A stretch of DNA of 62,505 nt from Verrucomicrobiales bacterium (GCA_021648365.1 JAKISY010000013.1:1-62505), one strand, 5' to 3'. Shown: positions 25,984 through 35,817, counted from the first letter of the stretch. Program-made: numbers and translations. Notes: generated by a model from the letters alone, not told the origin.

Positions 25984-26697
25984 ATGAGCACTGAGCGCCG
26001 CAGGCTGTTGTTATTCGACATCGACGGCACCTTGTTGCATACCGGCGGCGCTGGTATCTCGTCCATCTACGAAGGGCTTCAACAAGCCTTCAATCTGCAA
26101 AACCAAGCAGATCAAATGCCTGCACTCAATCTGGCAGGAGCCACCGACGCGGGGCTCGTAATCTTTCTATTCAAACACTTCGAGATCGAGCATACTGCCT
26201 CCAACGAAGAAGCCTTTTATCATGCTTATCACCAAAGCCTAGAGCGTAATTTGGCACAGCACGCGCAAGAGCACGGCGGCCACTTACTACTAGGCATCAC
26301 AGCATTACTTGAGCGCCTCCACGGCCACGAGCAAATCTCCCTCGGACTGCTCACTGGCAATATCCGACGTGGTGCGTGGACCAAATTAGAGCAATTTGAA
26401 ATCCGCCATTTTTTTGATACCGGGGCTTTTGGAGACGATCATCACGACCGCAATCAACTCGGCCCCATCGCCATTGACCGCGCACGCCTACATTTTGATC
26501 ACGATTTTGCCCCTGCCGACACCGTCATCATCGGCGATACCCCCAAGGACATCGCCTGCGCACGAGCTTGTGGCGCCTGTGCGATTGCTGTTGCTACGGG
26601 CACCTTTTCCCACCACGAACTCGCAGCTTTCCAGCCCGACCATCTGTTTGAGAATTTCTCCGACGAGCATTCCCTACTACGCGCCTTAAAGATCTAA
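25984..26697 (+). CDS. HAD-superfamily phosphatase (phosphoglycolate phosphatase-like)
   Basis: The protein has 237 residues. Motif I is LLFDIDGTLLHTGG (catalytic DxD), motif II is GLLTGNIRRGAW, the Lys region is WTKLEQFEIRHFFDTGAFG, and motif IV is TVIIGDTPKDIACARACGA. The helical cap lies between motifs I and II, as in the Gph/PGPase group. It would hydrolyse small phosphate esters in the cytoplasm; the substrate is not decided by sequence. It starts 15 nt after the infC hairpin, and the next gene begins 52 nt after its stop. Confidence 0.85.
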   Translation: MSTERRRLLLFDIDGTLLHTGGAGISSIYEGLQQAFNLQNQADQMPALNLAGATDAGLVIFLFKHFEIEHTASNEEAFYHAYHQSLERNLAQHAQEHGGHLLLGITALLERLHGHEQISLGLLTGNIRRGAWTKLEQFEIRHFFDTGAFGDDHHDRNQLGPIAIDRARLHFDHDFAPADTVIIGDTPKDIACARACGACAIAVATGTFSHHELAAFQPDHLFENFSDEHSLLRALKI

Positions 26698-26749
26698 TCC
26701 CCGCGCCAGACAAGCTCTCTGGATGAGTTTTTCTGCCGAAAAATAGCCT

Positions 26750-27511
26750 ATGAATATCGCAAACAGCCGCTTCCCGATGACGAAGCTCGTGCTTGCGTTC
26801 AACTGGCACTTTTTTCTTATCGCCTCATTCGCCTGTGGCATAGGCGTGCTGGCTATTCTGTTCTTAGAGCCTACTTGGCTGCGAGCGCTTCTCGCCCTCG
26901 GTGTTGCTGCCGGCATCTACTTCATGCTTGCATCAATCATCGCCTCCTATTTCATCTACGACCATTCCGACCTCTACCGGCTCACTTGGTGGCCCAAACG
27001 CGTCATCCCAGACGGCGCTAAAAACGCGGTTTTGATTCATGCCGGTTTTGATCCAGCTTCATCAATCCTTACACAAAAACACCCTGAACTGAATCTGCAA
27101 ATCTTAGATTTTTTTGACCCAGACACCACCACCGAGACTTCGATCCGCACCGCTCGCAAGCTTTTCCCGCCACTGGAAAATGAGACCCAAATCCAACTCG
27201 AGGCCTGGCCTTTACCCGATCAATCCCAAGACCTCGTCTTCGCCATCAGCGCCGCGCACGAAATACGCGACGATGCACAACGCACGACATTCTTCCGCGA
27301 GGCAAAGCGCGTGCTACGAGCGGGTGGCAAACTCATCGTGATCGAACAACTGCGTGACTGGAGAAATTTGCTAGTATTTGGTGGTGCCGTCTTTCACTTT
27401 TTATCCTATGCCACCTGGCTTCGATCCTTCAAAGCCGGAGGCTTCACTACACCCGAGGAATTCTGGATTTCCCCTTGGATGAAAGCCTTTGTTCTTTCTG
27501 TTCCTGAATAA
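26750..27511 (+). CDS. Membrane-anchored SAM-dependent methyltransferase-like protein
   Basis: The protein has 253 residues. Two hydrophobic helices (about 18-65) precede a class I methyltransferase-like domain: AVLIHAGFDPASS in the position of motif I, LQILDFFDP, WPLPDQSQDLVFAISAAHEI then EAKRVLRAGGKLIVIEQLRD, the latter typical of Methyltransf_11. The glycine-rich motif I is poor (HAGFDPASS rather than GxGxG), so SAM binding is uncertain. The methylated substrate is unknown. ATG 26777 is an alternative start. It lies between a HAD phosphatase and holA on the same strand. Confidence 0.65.
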   Translation: MNIANSRFPMTKLVLAFNWHFFLIASFACGIGVLAILFLEPTWLRALLALGVAAGIYFMLASIIASYFIYDHSDLYRLTWWPKRVIPDGAKNAVLIHAGFDPASSILTQKHPELNLQILDFFDPDTTTETSIRTARKLFPPLENETQIQLEAWPLPDQSQDLVFAISAAHEIRDDAQRTTFFREAKRVLRAGGKLIVIEQLRDWRNLLVFGGAVFHFLSYATWLRSFKAGGFTTPEEFWISPWMKAFVLSVPE

Positions 27512-27603
27512 GCATCTGATCTGGACAGCCCCGCTAGAAGCATGTTGAATGACACTTGCTATACGCTTGCTTTTTTGTGAATCTACCCAAGCACTCAGCC
27601 ATC

Positions 27604-28722
27604 ATGCCTACCGCTAATAACATCCACGCTATTCTGGGAACCGACGAAGGACGGGTCAAGGAAGCCGCCTTGGTCTTATCTAAAAAATTGGCTCCAGCGG
27701 ACGCTGGCGACTTCGGCTTGGAAATCATTTCTGGTCAAGCCGACAACACCGACCACGCGACACAAATCGTCGGCAGCACGGTCGAAGCGCTGCAAACCTT
27801 GCCTTTTTTTGGCGGCGAAAAAGTCGTCTGGTTGCAAGGTGCTAATTTTTTCGGCGATAGCCAAACCGGCAAATCACAAGGAACTCTGGAAGCCACTGAC
27901 AACCTGATGGCGCTGCTTGAAGGAGGCGTTCCCGGCGATGTTCAATTCATTCTTTCCGCGAGTGAAATCGACAAACGCCGCTCTTTTTACAAAAAACTCA
28001 ACAAACTCACTAAAATCACCATTTTCGACAAAGTCGATATCTCCCGCGATGGATGGGAGCGACAGGTCGGTAGCGATGTCAATCGTCGCGCCCAGCAAAT
28101 AGGGCTCCACTTTGCTCCTGGAGCTTCCGAACAATTTGTGCTCAACGTGGGTGCCGATACCCGCCAACTGACCTCTGAGATGGAAAAACTCTCCCTCTAC
28201 GTCGGCGATCGACCCGCCACCGTCGAAGACGTACGCGCCGTCGTCGCGTCCACCCACGCTGGAGTGATTTGGGAAATCGGTGACGCCCTCACACGACGCA
28301 ACCTACCGCGCACTCTCCAGCTCATCGATACCCAGTTAAGGCGCGGAGAGAATGCTATCGGTCTGCTACTTGCCGCCATCGTGCCTCGCATCCGCCAGCT
28401 ACTCTACATCCGCGACCTGCTCGATCGGCATCGTTTACCTACAGCTAATTACAAATCCTTCGAAGGCGCTATCAATAACTTACCCGCTTCGGAAACCCTC
28501 CACTTCCCACGCAAAAAAGATGGCAACATCAGCTGTTACCCGCACTTTCTCTCGGTGCAAGCCTGCCGGAATTTCACGGTCAGTGAACTCAAAACTGCGC
28601 TCAATGAATGCCTCAACGCAAACCTCAGATTGATCTCATCCCCACTCGATCCCGCTACGGTTCTCAGCCAATTAGTCACACGGATCCTGATGAAAAAGAA
28701 TCAAGTGCGCTCCATTGCCTGA
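27604..28722 (+). CDS. holA: DNA polymerase III delta subunit
   Basis: The protein has 372 residues from ATG 27604. The frame opens 48 nt earlier, but the conserved start IHAILGTDEGRVKEAALVL follows this ATG. The Delta N-terminal AAA+-like domain includes LPFFGGEKVVWLQGANFFGD and FILSASEIDKRRSFYKKLNK. The C-terminal clamp-loader collar domain includes NVGADTRQLTSEMEKLSLY and GENAIGLLLAAIVPRIRQLL. Delta opens the beta sliding clamp. The TauE-like gene starts 22 nt downstream, possibly coupled. Confidence 0.88.
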   Translation: MPTANNIHAILGTDEGRVKEAALVLSKKLAPADAGDFGLEIISGQADNTDHATQIVGSTVEALQTLPFFGGEKVVWLQGANFFGDSQTGKSQGTLEATDNLMALLEGGVPGDVQFILSASEIDKRRSFYKKLNKLTKITIFDKVDISRDGWERQVGSDVNRRAQQIGLHFAPGASEQFVLNVGADTRQLTSEMEKLSLYVGDRPATVEDVRAVVASTHAGVIWEIGDALTRRNLPRTLQLIDTQLRRGENAIGLLLAAIVPRIRQLLYIRDLLDRHRLPTANYKSFEGAINNLPASETLHFPRKKDGNISCYPHFLSVQACRNFTVSELKTALNECLNANLRLISSPLDPATVLSQLVTRILMKKNQVRSIA

Positions 28723-28743
28723 TCGAAAAACTCACTCACCACC

Positions 28744-29115
28744 ATGCAAGCACTCATCATCCCTCTATTAATTGGCTGTCTCGGCGGCACCATTGCTGCC
28801 CTCTGCGGAGTCGGCGGAGGCATCGTCATGGTGCCTGCTTTTGTCTTGCTGATGGGCATGGAGCAAAAACAAGCCATCGCCACCTCCCTTGCAGTGATCG
28901 CCCCCACCGCCATCGTTGCCATCGCCCGTATCAGTGCAGGTCCAGGATCGCTGGTGCAATGGAAAATTTTTCTTCCCACCGCCATCGGCGCCTGTCTGGT
29001 CGCTTATTTTGCCTCCGACTGGATGAAAACCTTTAGCAATCAATCCCTCACCCGCATCTTCGCAGGAGTGCTGATCACTATCGGTTTTTACATGCTTTTC
29101 CAGAAGCCTCGTTGA
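28744..29115 (+). CDS. Half-size TauE/SafE-family membrane protein
   Basis: The protein has 123 residues with four transmembrane helices. It begins IIPLLIGCLGGTIAALCGVG then GGIVMVPAFVLLMGMEQKQA, the signature of one DUF81/TauE repeat, and ends in a basic KPR. Full-length sulfite/organosulfonate exporters have two such repeats, so this would act as a dimer or be a fragment. The stop overlaps the convergent hydrolase gene by 38 nt. The transported anion is unknown. Confidence 0.8.
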   Translation: MQALIIPLLIGCLGGTIAALCGVGGGIVMVPAFVLLMGMEQKQAIATSLAVIAPTAIVAIARISAGPGSLVQWKIFLPTAIGACLVAYFASDWMKTFSNQSLTRIFAGVLITIGFYMLFQKPR

Positions 29116-30004
29116 GAGCAGCGCCCAGCCACTCTCCCACTTCGGTGAGCAGATCATCTGCACCAGGATCATTCAAGGGTTCGTGCAACACACCTGGCAG
29201 CAACCGATAAGTTTTATTGCACGAAGGCAGCGAAACAGCTTCAAAAAAATCTCGCGAAAACTGCGCAGGACAAACCTGATCCGCATCTCCTTGAGTGATC
29301 AATAATCGAGTCGGCTCTCTGAACGCCCCAGCACATTCTTGCACTTGCAGACTTCGCCTCATCAGGTCCGCCCCGAATGCCAAACTGATTTTGTGATGCT
29401 TGAGCTCATCTTCTTTATAAATACCCGTCACTGGGTCGGGCGGATAACAAGAACCTGAACGCACTCCTGTATCGAGCCGCAAGCCTGGCGCTATTTTTGA
29501 CAGAAACTTCCCTATTTTTATTTTCAAAAAACCCTGCCCATGAGTCGGTTGCAACAGCGGTGAGCTCAACCACACAAAAGAGAAAGCCGCTGGATAGTTG
29601 ACCCCTTGCTGCCCCAAACCAAGTTGCTGACGAAGAAACTGCAACAAAACAAAACCACCTGCCGAGTGAGCATACAAGCCCACCGGACTTCCTGCTGGAA
29701 GGCGAGCGCGCAAATCCGCCAGCGATTCACCAATCAAATCCAGCAGAGAGTCCACTTGGCGAGATGACCCACGCTTCCCAAACGATTGCCCATGCCCTGG
29801 CCAATCCACTCCCGCCGCCACCAAACCCTGATCACAAAACATACGCGCCGCCTTTTCATGACAAGCAAGATGATCCCCCAAACCATGCACCAGCAAAACA
29901 CCACCACGCCAGGCTTCAGGAGCAAGGTCGCGCGGCGTAAAAACACGACGAAAAAGCTTACCTCCCCCACTCTCTGAATGATAATGATCTGTAGCTTGCT
30001 GCAT
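29078..30004 (-). CDS. Alpha/beta hydrolase, monoacylglycerol lipase-like
   Basis: The protein has 308 residues from ATG 30004, chosen over 30079 because similarity begins near this Met. The hydrolase_4/lysophospholipase layout has GGVLLVHGLGDHLACHEKAA, DWPGHGQSFG and the nucleophile elbow AHSAGGF. The acid lies in LLITQGDADQVCPAQFS and the His in GVLHEPLNDPGADD. The catalytic triad is intact. It would hydrolyse a monoacyl lipid ester in the cytoplasm or at the membrane. It is convergent with the TauE-like gene with a 38-nt overlap, and upstream it faces tRNA-Val. Confidence 0.8.
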   Translation of the reverse strand: MQQATDHYHSESGGGKLFRRVFTPRDLAPEAWRGGVLLVHGLGDHLACHEKAARMFCDQGLVAAGVDWPGHGQSFGKRGSSRQVDSLLDLIGESLADLRARLPAGSPVGLYAHSAGGFVLLQFLRQQLGLGQQGVNYPAAFSFVWLSSPLLQPTHGQGFLKIKIGKFLSKIAPGLRLDTGVRSGSCYPPDPVTGIYKEDELKHHKISLAFGADLMRRSLQVQECAGAFREPTRLLITQGDADQVCPAQFSRDFFEAVSLPSCNKTYRLLPGVLHEPLNDPGADDLLTEVGEWLGAALNEASGKACKNR

Positions 30005-30154
30005 CACTGCTCTCAAGCTCAGCGCAAACCTACTAGTGAGCAAGTTCGAGATCTCTCTAGCGAATAATATATCACACAATATTCCTCACAAAAGGCTTGC
30101 AGGTTTCGTGTTGTGGGATTTAGTCTGCATCGTCTCCTGCAAGGGAGAATTTAA

Positions 30155-30229
30155 GCGCGATTAGCTCAGGGGTAGAGCATCACCTTGACATGGTGGGGGT
30201 CGCAGGTTCAAATCCTGCATCGCGCACCA
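30155..30229 (+). tRNA. tRNA-Val (GAC)
   Basis: The 75-nt cloverleaf has a 7-bp acceptor stem (GCGCGAT with ATCGCGC), D arm GCTCAGGGGTAGAGC, anticodon loop TTGACAT (anticodon GAC), T arm GCAGGTTCAAATCCTGC, and an encoded CCA end at 30227-30229. Confidence 0.95.
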
Positions 30230-30346
30230 TCCTTCGCCAAGGCTTCGGCTGGCAAGCCGCTCTTAGCCCAGCGAAGCTCAGAACTGACTCATAAGTTTTG
30301 TTTTGCTAAAATCAGTTCCATCACGCAAAGTAGGTAGCGTAAAGTC

Positions 30347-31435
30347 ATGACTACGGAAGCCAGCCAGCGCAGCAATCATCCTAAGAGCATCTGTCTTGCT
30401 GTGCTCAATCCTGGAGGCCGAGATACTCCGGTCGACTACAGCGACGGTCCTGGCGAATATCAACCCGGCATTCATCCCCCTATCAATTATCACGCCTACG
30501 CCGCTGCCACTCGTGGCAAGTTTTTCGACTCGGTCTCTGAGGTGCTAAAAGAAGATCGCTTCGATGTCGTGCTGGTGCTGATCCGCCGCCGCGTAAAAGT
30601 CAGCCTCAAAGCCATACAAGCGCTTAAAAACAAAGGACGCAAGGTCTGGGTCGCGTGGAAAGAAGCTGGCCCTTATCAAATCACCGAGCAACTCAATTCC
30701 TCCAAGATTCTCTCCCATTACCAAGAAATCTTAGCTCTCGCCGATGGTGTGCTCTCACCTTGTTCAATTCTACCGCCACGCTGGGGCTGGATCTCTGCTG
30801 CGGACTTTTCTCATAAAACCCGTTTCATCCCTACCCCCTATCCTGTCGAATTTCCGCAATGGGACTTTTCCACCCCTGTAGCAGAGCGGCAAGGCGTGAT
30901 GATTGGCACCCGCGAGTTTTTTGCACCTTTGCGCAATCACCTGAGAACGCTAGCCGAAGCCGCGCGACTCTGCGCCCTGACTGGAGAAAAAGTCACCGTC
31001 ATCAATGGTGACAAAAGTGCTGGTAGAAAAATCCTCCGCCAGTTGGAAGAGTCTTTTCCGGAATCACGATTACAAATCATCGACCGACCACTCGCCTACG
31101 ACGACTACTTGCATCTGATGGCCTCTCATCGCCTCGTCTTCCAACTCGATCGAGGCTCCATCCCTGGGCAAGTCGCCGGCGACGCCCTGCTCTGCCGCAC
31201 TCTCTGCGCTGGGGGCAACTCCGCGATCGAGGAACTCACTTTCCCTGACCTCTGTGATGACAGCCGACTCTCCTTGTCACAGGCACTGGAAAAAATCAAC
31301 CAAGCCTTGAGCCATAGCTCAAACTACCAGAACGCCGTCGATGCGTCTCAAAGCTTAGCATCCGAGGAAGTCAGCTACACGGCTGTTGCCCAGCAGTTAT
31401 ACGACTTCATGCAGCACCTCGATCAGCACGATTAG
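30347..31435 (+). CDS. Putative GT-B-type glycosyltransferase-like protein
   Basis: The protein has 362 residues, soluble. The N-half has alternating strands and helices (KSICLAVLNPGGRDTPVDYS; FDVVLVLIRRRVKVSLKAIQ; RKVWVAWKEAGPYQ). The C-half has VTVINGDKSAGRKILRQLEE, ADGVLSPCSILP and SHRLVFQLDRGSIPGQVAGD then ALLCRTLCAGGNSAIEEL. The two-domain layout and the PGQVAGDALLCRT block resemble the nucleotide-sugar side of GT-B transferases, but no strict motif confirms it. It could be a capsule or envelope sugar enzyme. The stop overlaps the convergent ispH gene by 4 nt. Confidence 0.45.
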   Translation: MTTEASQRSNHPKSICLAVLNPGGRDTPVDYSDGPGEYQPGIHPPINYHAYAAATRGKFFDSVSEVLKEDRFDVVLVLIRRRVKVSLKAIQALKNKGRKVWVAWKEAGPYQITEQLNSSKILSHYQEILALADGVLSPCSILPPRWGWISAADFSHKTRFIPTPYPVEFPQWDFSTPVAERQGVMIGTREFFAPLRNHLRTLAEAARLCALTGEKVTVINGDKSAGRKILRQLEESFPESRLQIIDRPLAYDDYLHLMASHRLVFQLDRGSIPGQVAGDALLCRTLCAGGNSAIEELTFPDLCDDSRLSLSQALEKINQALSHSSNYQNAVDASQSLASEEVSYTAVAQQLYDFMQHLDQHD

Positions 31436-32682
31436 GATGCCGACCTAACCGTCTGCTCATCGATACCACGAAGTTGAAACACCTTGAGTATCGTATCTTC
31501 AATCAGGTTGTTCGGACAAGAAGCACCCGCCGTAATTCCCACCACCACCGGCTCGTCGCCCAACAAAACCTGCGAATAGCTCGTCACCTCTTCGCGTTGA
31601 TGTAAATCGAAATGCAACACCTCTTCCAGTGATTTCAAACACTTCGCTTCGCGAATGAAAAATGTAGGCAACTCTTTCTCTCCAATCTCTACCAAATGCG
31701 CCGTATTGGAACTGTTGTAACCTCCGACGACCAACAGCAGATCGGGCTGATCTTCCAACATTTCAAACAACGCGTCCTGTCGCTCTTGCGTCGCTCCACA
31801 TATCGTATCAAACACCTGGAAATTATCTCCACCTGAGTCACCTGCCGCTTCGTCTCGCTCACGTATAGCAGTCGCCAAACGGCGCTGCATTTCTTCCGTC
31901 TCCGATTTCAACATCGTCGTCTGATTGGCAACTCCTATTCGAAACAAATGCACATCGGGATCAAAGCCCTGCGAACACCCGCCATCGAATCGTTGCAAAA
32001 AGTCTGCTTTATCTTTTTTACTGCCGCGAACGTAATCACAAACATAATCGCAATCCTCCAAGGTCAATATCACCAGATAATTGCCTTTACCGTCTTTGCC
32101 CTCCGCCCGAGAAGCAGTCGCCCGTGTCTCTTCATGAGAAGACTTGCCATGTATGATCGACGTGCGCCCGTCTTTAGCATACTTGCGCACCCGCTTCCAT
32201 ACGCTCATCACATCTCCGCAGGTAGTATCGATCACATGACAGCCCCGCTCTTTAATCTTATTCATCGTCGGGGTATCGGCACCGAAAGCTGGCACGATCA
32301 CCACATCGTCAGGACCTAATTTTTCAATTTCATCCACCGCGCTATCTCCTGGCAAAGGACAAACGCCCATATCTGCTAGTTGCCGGTTGACCTCCTGGTT
32401 GTGTATGATCTCGCCAATCAGATAAATATCATTGTCAGTAAAAACATCCCTAGCCGCATAAGCCAGATCAATCGCTCGCTCAACCCCATAACAAAATCCA
32501 AATTGTTTGGTCAAACGAACGGTGGTTTTGCCGATCGTCAAGCCATCCTCACGCGCCCTTAGCTTATCGACCACTTCACTGCGATAATGCTCCGCCACTT
32601 CCGCCTGCACTCGTTCCATCACATCCGGCGTGCGCACGTTGACACGGCGATTGCGAACTGGAGAAATTGTTTTACTATCCAT
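31432..32682 (-). CDS. ispH: 4-hydroxy-3-methylbut-2-enyl diphosphate reductase, long form
   Basis: The protein has 416 residues. The three iron-sulfur Cys regions are GFCYGVERAIDLAYAARDVF, HVIDTTCGDVMSVWKRVR and GASCPNNLIEDTILK. HNQEVNRQLADMGV and the SSNTAHLVEIGE block complete the family. IspH makes isopentenyl and dimethylallyl diphosphate in the last step of the MEP pathway. Enterobacterial IspH is about 315 residues; the length here and the insertions around 185-300 match the cyanobacterial/plastid-type long form. The gene is single, convergent with the glycosyltransferase-like gene. Confidence 0.92.
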   Translation of the reverse strand: MDSKTISPVRNRRVNVRTPDVMERVQAEVAEHYRSEVVDKLRAREDGLTIGKTTVRLTKQFGFCYGVERAIDLAYAARDVFTDNDIYLIGEIIHNQEVNRQLADMGVCPLPGDSAVDEIEKLGPDDVVIVPAFGADTPTMNKIKERGCHVIDTTCGDVMSVWKRVRKYAKDGRTSIIHGKSSHEETRATASRAEGKDGKGNYLVILTLEDCDYVCDYVRGSKKDKADFLQRFDGGCSQGFDPDVHLFRIGVANQTTMLKSETEEMQRRLATAIRERDEAAGDSGGDNFQVFDTICGATQERQDALFEMLEDQPDLLLVVGGYNSSNTAHLVEIGEKELPTFFIREAKCLKSLEEVLHFDLHQREEVTSYSQVLLGDEPVVVGITAGASCPNNLIEDTILKVFQLRGIDEQTVRSAS

Positions 32683-32707
32683 GACGTCTTTCTAGGCTAG
32701 AGACTCC

Positions 32708-33430
32708 TCACCGACTAGCTGCTCCACCACCAGCAAAAATAGCACTTTTAGGTCGAGGGAAAGCAGCGGGTGAAACCATCACCGGCTTAGGTGGATCCGG
32801 ATCTGCAAAGTCGGTCGGACGACGCACATTTCTCCCCAAAGTCATATCTTCCGGCTGAGTATGCGCGATGTTGATCTTCGTGCCCGCAGGCACCAAAGCG
32901 AAAAACTTAGGCGCTACATTCGGGTGCAACCTCAGGCAGCCATGCGAACGCGGCACTGGCCACACGGACCCCGCATGGAAACCGTAACCCGACTTGAACT
33001 CCACCCAATAAGGCATCGGAAATCCAACATAACGAAAACCCCTAGGAGTTTTTGAACTCTTGCCAGGTATGATCTGACCGCCCTTGACGTAATAGCCGTA
33101 AGTATTAGAACGCTTTTTTTCAATACGATTAAACGCACGGAAATTTCCCAGCGGAGTTTCATGACCAGGTTTCCCAATCGCCGTAGGAGTCACCAACAAA
33201 GCGCGATTCCCCTCCATCACGTAAACCATGCGATTTTGCAGACTCACTTTGACCCGCACATTTTTTTGATTGTTCGGACGATAAGCAGGAGCATCATACT
33301 CCCCCATTTCCGTAGTCGCACAACTCACCCCCATCACAGCCAGCGTCAGCAACAACAAGCCCCGATAACAAGCACTCAACGTAGCCCGCCTGCCAGATTT
33401 AGGTGATTTTTTCATAATCTTCATTTTCAT
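32708..33430 (-). CDS. L,D-transpeptidase (YkuD) lipoprotein
   Basis: The protein has 240 residues. The N-terminal signal ends at a lipobox (LAVMGVSC), so the protein is likely a lipid-anchored envelope enzyme. The YkuD domain has TAIGKPGHETPLGNFRAFNR, GFHAGSV and the catalytic SHGCLRLH motif. It would form 3-3 cross-links in peptidoglycan or attach proteins to it. The Pro/Ala-rich C-terminus (SPAAFPRPKSAIFAGGGAAS) is low complexity. It lies 26 nt upstream of nothing on its own strand except ispH start, so co-transcription with ispH is uncertain. Confidence 0.88.
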   Translation of the reverse strand: MKMKIMKKSPKSGRRATLSACYRGLLLLTLAVMGVSCATTEMGEYDAPAYRPNNQKNVRVKVSLQNRMVYVMEGNRALLVTPTAIGKPGHETPLGNFRAFNRIEKKRSNTYGYYVKGGQIIPGKSSKTPRGFRYVGFPMPYWVEFKSGYGFHAGSVWPVPRSHGCLRLHPNVAPKFFALVPAGTKINIAHTQPEDMTLGRNVRRPTDFADPDPPKPVMVSPAAFPRPKSAIFAGGGAASR

Positions 33431-33546
33431 ACAATCGTCCTACACACTACACGACAAAAAGTATATTCAAACTTAGTAAAACACAGAAAAGAAAATGAGA
33501 AGTTTTCTTCCTCCGCGCCTCCGCTTGAGTCGCTCTTCGCTCGCCC

Positions 33547-35748
33547 TCAAGCATCTTCCCAATTCTTGATCACCTTAAGGAAATCATCAAGGTAGCGCTC
33601 CGCCTTCACTTCACCCACCCCCCGTATATTCAATCCCTGCTCCCTAGTCTTCGGTCTCAAACGGGTAAAAAACTCCAAAGTCTGATTCGAAAAAATCACA
33701 TAAGCAGGCACATTGCCCGCATCCGCCGCCATTTGTGTGCGCTTATCTAACAACTTTTTATACAAAGTCTCATCAAAATCCAACTCCCCTAACTGCACCC
33801 CCCCCGCCGGGCCTGCTGCCGTAGATCCTCCCCTGCTCGTACTAGCAGAAGAAACCCCGCCCGGATCTGGCCAGAGCAACTTCAAGCCATCGCTATCTCC
33901 CTTGCCTCTCATGAAAGCATCCCCGCGCTGTGTCAAAGTAGTCAGCGGAAATTGATCACGACGTTCCGTTTTGACAAACCCCACTCGCTCCATCTCTTTC
34001 ATCAGCGCGTTCACATACGCTGAACCCTCAGCTTTGAGAATACCATACGTGCTCAACTGATCGAGCCGCGCACTGATCACCCCCTGCGATCGGCTACCCG
34101 TCAGCATCGCAGCGATCTTACCCTTACCAAATCTCGCTCTCCACTCCACCCCCTTACCACCATACGACATGCGCGCCACCCCGCTCAACAACTTGCGCAC
34201 GGTGAGCAACTCTTGTTCACTACCTACTCGCAATCCTTTTCCACCCTCAGCGCCAAAACCTCGACACTGATCACAAGCTCCACAAGGCTCCGCCCCCTGC
34301 TCGCCAAAATAGCGAACGACCCACTGCTGACGGCATTCGTTAGCATACGAAAATGATACCACCCCCTCCAACTTAGCCCGGTCTCGCCGCTCTTTTTCTT
34401 CCAAAGCTTTTCGATCAATATCAAGATCATCCGCCGCCACGTCTGGACGCAATAAGCGCGTCCCTTTGGCACGACTACCCGCCACATCGTAACGCTCTAT
34501 ATAACCAGCTCGCACCAAAGTCGAAATCGCCGAACCCACTCCCATATCATTTTTTGCCGCCAAAGCCGTTGCCAGCTCCTTGATGGTCATGTTCAACTCC
34601 CCCCGCTCATCCGCAAACCGTTGCAGCAACAAATACAAATCATGGATCAAAGTATAACCAGGGTTATTGCCCTCAATGAAAAACTCCTGCGTTCGTGTAT
34701 CCGCATAATTGAACAACAACTCACACACTGCCGGCTCACCATCACGCCCCGCGCGTCCAGCCTCCTGATAATAGGCCTCGATGCTACCCGGCAACTCGAA
34801 ATGGACCACAAAACGCACATCCGAACGATCGATCCCCATACCAAAGGCATTGGTCGCCACCACCACATCACAAGTGCCATCGAGGAATTGATCCTGAGCC
34901 TGCGACCTAGCTTTGTCATCCATGCCTCCGTGATAAGCGATCACATTGACGCCCATCGCAGCTAGGGACGCCGATACTTCATCCACTTTTTTGCGTGTCG
35001 CACAATAAACAATACCCGTGCCTTGTTCATCCACCACAGCTTTCAGCCGCGCATATTTTTCCTTATTACCCGAACATTGCCTGACCCGCAGGCTCAAATT
35101 AGGGCGCTCAAAACCACTGACTATGACCATTGGGTCATTCAGCTTCAGATGATCCAAAATATCCTGGCGCACCTCAGCCGTCGCCGTCGCCGTGAACGCC
35201 GCCGTCTGGGGATGACCCAATTTTTCCAAAGCATATTTCAGGCGCAAATAATCTGGACGAAAATCATGCCCCCATGCCGACAGGCAATGTGCCTCATCCA
35301 CCGCAAATAAAGCAATCGGAATCTGTTGCAGCGCATGCACAAAGTTCTCACTGCGAAATCGCTCCGGAGCCACATAGACCAGCTTGAACTCCCCCTCTCG
35401 CATCCGCCGAATACGATCTCTTTGCTCGTCCAAACTCAGCGTGCTGTTGATCACCGTCACCGCCACCCCCTTTTTTTCCAAAGCATCCACCTGATCCTTC
35501 ATCAGCGCGATCAAAGGACTTACCACAATCGTGATGCCATCCATCACCAGTGCAGGTAACTGATAACACAGCGACTTACCCCCACCTGTAGGCATCACCA
35601 CCAGCGCGTCCCTGCCACTTAGCAAAGATGAGACCACCTGCTCCTGCCCATCGAGAAACTCACGGAAACCAAAATGTTTCTCCAGAGCCTCGCGAGGATC
35701 ATGCGTCACTGTGTTCAAGCCAGTGTCTGTCTGTTCATCCGATTCCAC
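33547..35748 (-). CDS. recQ: ATP-dependent DNA helicase RecQ
   Basis: The protein has 733 residues. Helicase motifs are VVMPTGGGKSLCYQLPA (I), FAVDEAHCLSAWGHDFRPDY (II), TAFTATAT (III), GIVYCATRKKV (IV), VVVATNAFGMGID (V) and QEAGRAGRDGEP (VI). The zinc module has CRQQW and CGACDQC. A winged-helix region and a C-terminal HRDC domain (SNQTLEFFTRLRPKTREQGL) follow. RecQ unwinds recombination and repair intermediates. Between the winged helix and HRDC there is a low-complexity linker (SSASTSRGGSTAAGPAGG). A small co-oriented frame lies 69 nt upstream. Confidence 0.95.
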   Translation of the reverse strand: MESDEQTDTGLNTVTHDPREALEKHFGFREFLDGQEQVVSSLLSGRDALVVMPTGGGKSLCYQLPALVMDGITIVVSPLIALMKDQVDALEKKGVAVTVINSTLSLDEQRDRIRRMREGEFKLVYVAPERFRSENFVHALQQIPIALFAVDEAHCLSAWGHDFRPDYLRLKYALEKLGHPQTAAFTATATAEVRQDILDHLKLNDPMVIVSGFERPNLSLRVRQCSGNKEKYARLKAVVDEQGTGIVYCATRKKVDEVSASLAAMGVNVIAYHGGMDDKARSQAQDQFLDGTCDVVVATNAFGMGIDRSDVRFVVHFELPGSIEAYYQEAGRAGRDGEPAVCELLFNYADTRTQEFFIEGNNPGYTLIHDLYLLLQRFADERGELNMTIKELATALAAKNDMGVGSAISTLVRAGYIERYDVAGSRAKGTRLLRPDVAADDLDIDRKALEEKERRDRAKLEGVVSFSYANECRQQWVVRYFGEQGAEPCGACDQCRGFGAEGGKGLRVGSEQELLTVRKLLSGVARMSYGGKGVEWRARFGKGKIAAMLTGSRSQGVISARLDQLSTYGILKAEGSAYVNALMKEMERVGFVKTERRDQFPLTTLTQRGDAFMRGKGDSDGLKLLWPDPGGVSSASTSRGGSTAAGPAGGVQLGELDFDETLYKKLLDKRTQMAADAGNVPAYVIFSNQTLEFFTRLRPKTREQGLNIRGVGEVKAERYLDDFLKVIKNWEDA

Positions 35749-35817
35749 ACCACATCATTCCCGAAAAAACAGCCCACCGCAAGCCACAAGACAGCCCGCG
35801 AGCCACCGACTCGCAGA

